Made by a program: the position numbers and the translations under genes. Shown in pieces: positions 6,415 to 6,976 of a DNA stretch of 6,976 nucleotides. The notes under the pieces were generated by a model, which was not told where the DNA came from, made no database searches, and saw only the letters and a list, made by a program, of their open reading frames with translations. Each line of letters opens with the position of its first letter. The stretch's first letter is position 1. This stretch comes from an uncultured Lachnospiraceae bacterium (lineage in GTDB: Bacteria; Bacillota; Clostridia; Lachnospirales; Lachnospiraceae), in contig CAKRHL010000106.1 in NCBI GenBank assembly GCA_934338765.1, positions 1-6,976 of the forward strand, written 5' to 3'.

Positions 6415-6434
6415 ATGAACCCTTTAGGGTTCAT
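6415..6434. terminator. Second hairpin, overlapping the GH26 stop codon
   Basis: ATGAACCC (6415-6422) and GGGTTCAT (6427-6434) form a perfect 8-bp stem with a 4-base loop, four bases from the first hairpin. The GH26 stop codon (6424-6426) lies in the loop, and its last two codons (Glu-Pro) are in the stem. The element thus supplies the end of the protein. A terminator role or a small dispersed repeat are both possible. Confidence 0.5.
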
Positions 6435-6976
6435 TATACACCGCATATGCGCTGTTATACATACGGCGAAGATTTTCCTTACTGTTGTACTGCTCCCCGA
6501 TACAAAACTCCTTGGACCATGTCATATAATATGCCCATGGTATATGGGACTCTGCCAGCATATCCACATCCGGCATATAACCCACCTCAGCCAGAGCCGC
6601 CACCTTATTGGTACTGGTCGCCCGGATCAGCTCCTCGTATTCCTTCGCATAGTCTGTGGGCGCATATTCCGGCAGATAAATATCTACAGAAACAATATCC
6701 ACAAACGCATCCCCCGGATATCCCTCCGGCAGTCTGCAGTTCCATACCCAGAGCAGATTGTCCAGATGACATTCATTCACATAATAATCATACATCAACA
6801 GATACAGATCCCTGGCAACCTCCGGCCCCTTGGATCCCCACCAGAACCAGGTTCCGTCTGACTCATGAAACGGTCTCCAGAGAATTGGGATTCCTGCCTC
6901 TCTAAACTCCTCAAGATAACCGGCGATCACCTTCATATCGTGATAAAACGCCTCCCGCTCCGGTGTCCCTTCGACC
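6424..6976 (-). CDS. GH26-family glycosidase (beta-mannanase-like), 5'-truncated by the window edge
   Basis: The visible part is 183 residues: the 170 from an internal Met at 6936 plus 13 in-frame residues running to the right edge. The true start is outside. The motif ILWRPFHESDGTWFWWG is the GH26 signature, with the acid/base Glu in HE (codon 6862-6864). LLWVWNCRLPEGYPGD follows, and ALAEVGY carries the expected nucleophile Glu (codon 6586-6588). The closing WAYYMTWSKEF is the usual eighth-strand region. GH26 are retaining clan GH-A enzymes, mostly endo-beta-1,4-mannanases, with some beta-1,3:1,4-glucanases and exo-acting mannobiohydrolases. No C-terminal binding module or anchor follows; whether a signal peptide exists cannot be seen. 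It converges on the AraC-family gene. Together with GH5 it suggests mannan or mixed beta-glucan use. Confidence 0.9.
   Translation of the reverse strand, partial: VEGTPEREAFYHDMKVIAGYLEEFREAGIPILWRPFHESDGTWFWWGSKGPEVARDLYLLMYDYYVNECHLDNLLWVWNCRLPEGYPGDAFVDIVSVDIYLPEYAPTDYAKEYEELIRATSTNKVAALAEVGYMPDVDMLAESHIPWAYYMTWSKEFCIGEQYNSKENLRRMYNSAYAVYNEP

Noticed and set aside
6447..6905. + strand proline- and tyrosine-rich ORF opposite GH26
   Set aside because: Its odd composition is explained by the reverse complement of the Trp/Gly/Tyr-rich GH26 active-site region.
1..6976. CRISPR array, tRNA/rRNA genes, insertion-sequence ends
   Set aside because: No regularly spaced repeats, no cloverleaf-type or rRNA-like sequence, and no transposase frame or terminal inverted repeats with target duplications were seen.

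Overview
The window looks like chromosomal DNA from a gut Clostridia, most likely Lachnospiraceae. The reasons are strong AGGAGG-type ribosome sites, medium-to-low GC with AT-rich intergenic DNA, an XRE regulator with a membrane tail, a short AraC/YesN-like regulator, and scattered glycoside hydrolases (GHs). The taxon is inferred from style, not proven.

Layout from left to right: (1) the 3' two thirds of a large GH2 enzyme on the + strand, cut by the window edge and closed by a strong hairpin terminator near 1816-1858. (2) An AT-rich patch, about 1860-2830, holding a decayed coding remnant and an XRE-type regulator with four predicted membrane helices, both on the - strand. (3) A MATE-family multidrug/cation antiporter on the - strand. 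(4) A gap of about 140 bp, then a cytoplasmic GH5 enzyme on the - strand. (5) A divergent intergenic region of about 250 bp rich in inverted repeats, followed by an AraC-family activator on the + strand. (6) A convergent junction with two adjacent perfect hairpins, then the 3' part of a GH26 enzyme (mannanase family) on the - strand that runs off the right edge.

How the parts may work together: GH5, GH26 and GH2 are families repeatedly used together for beta-mannan or beta-glucan breakdown, and the AraC regulator sits divergent to GH5 and convergent to GH26. I infer a small regulated polysaccharide or oligosaccharide utilisation locus. No sugar transporter, phosphorylase or epimerase is visible, so the substrate is not fixed by context. 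The XRE-MATE pair looks like a separate insert between carbohydrate genes.

I saw no clear new system. The points most worth a second look are the double hairpin whose loop holds the GH26 stop codon, the palindromes in front of the XRE gene, the coding remnant after the XRE stop codon, and the repeat-rich control region between GH5 and the AraC gene.
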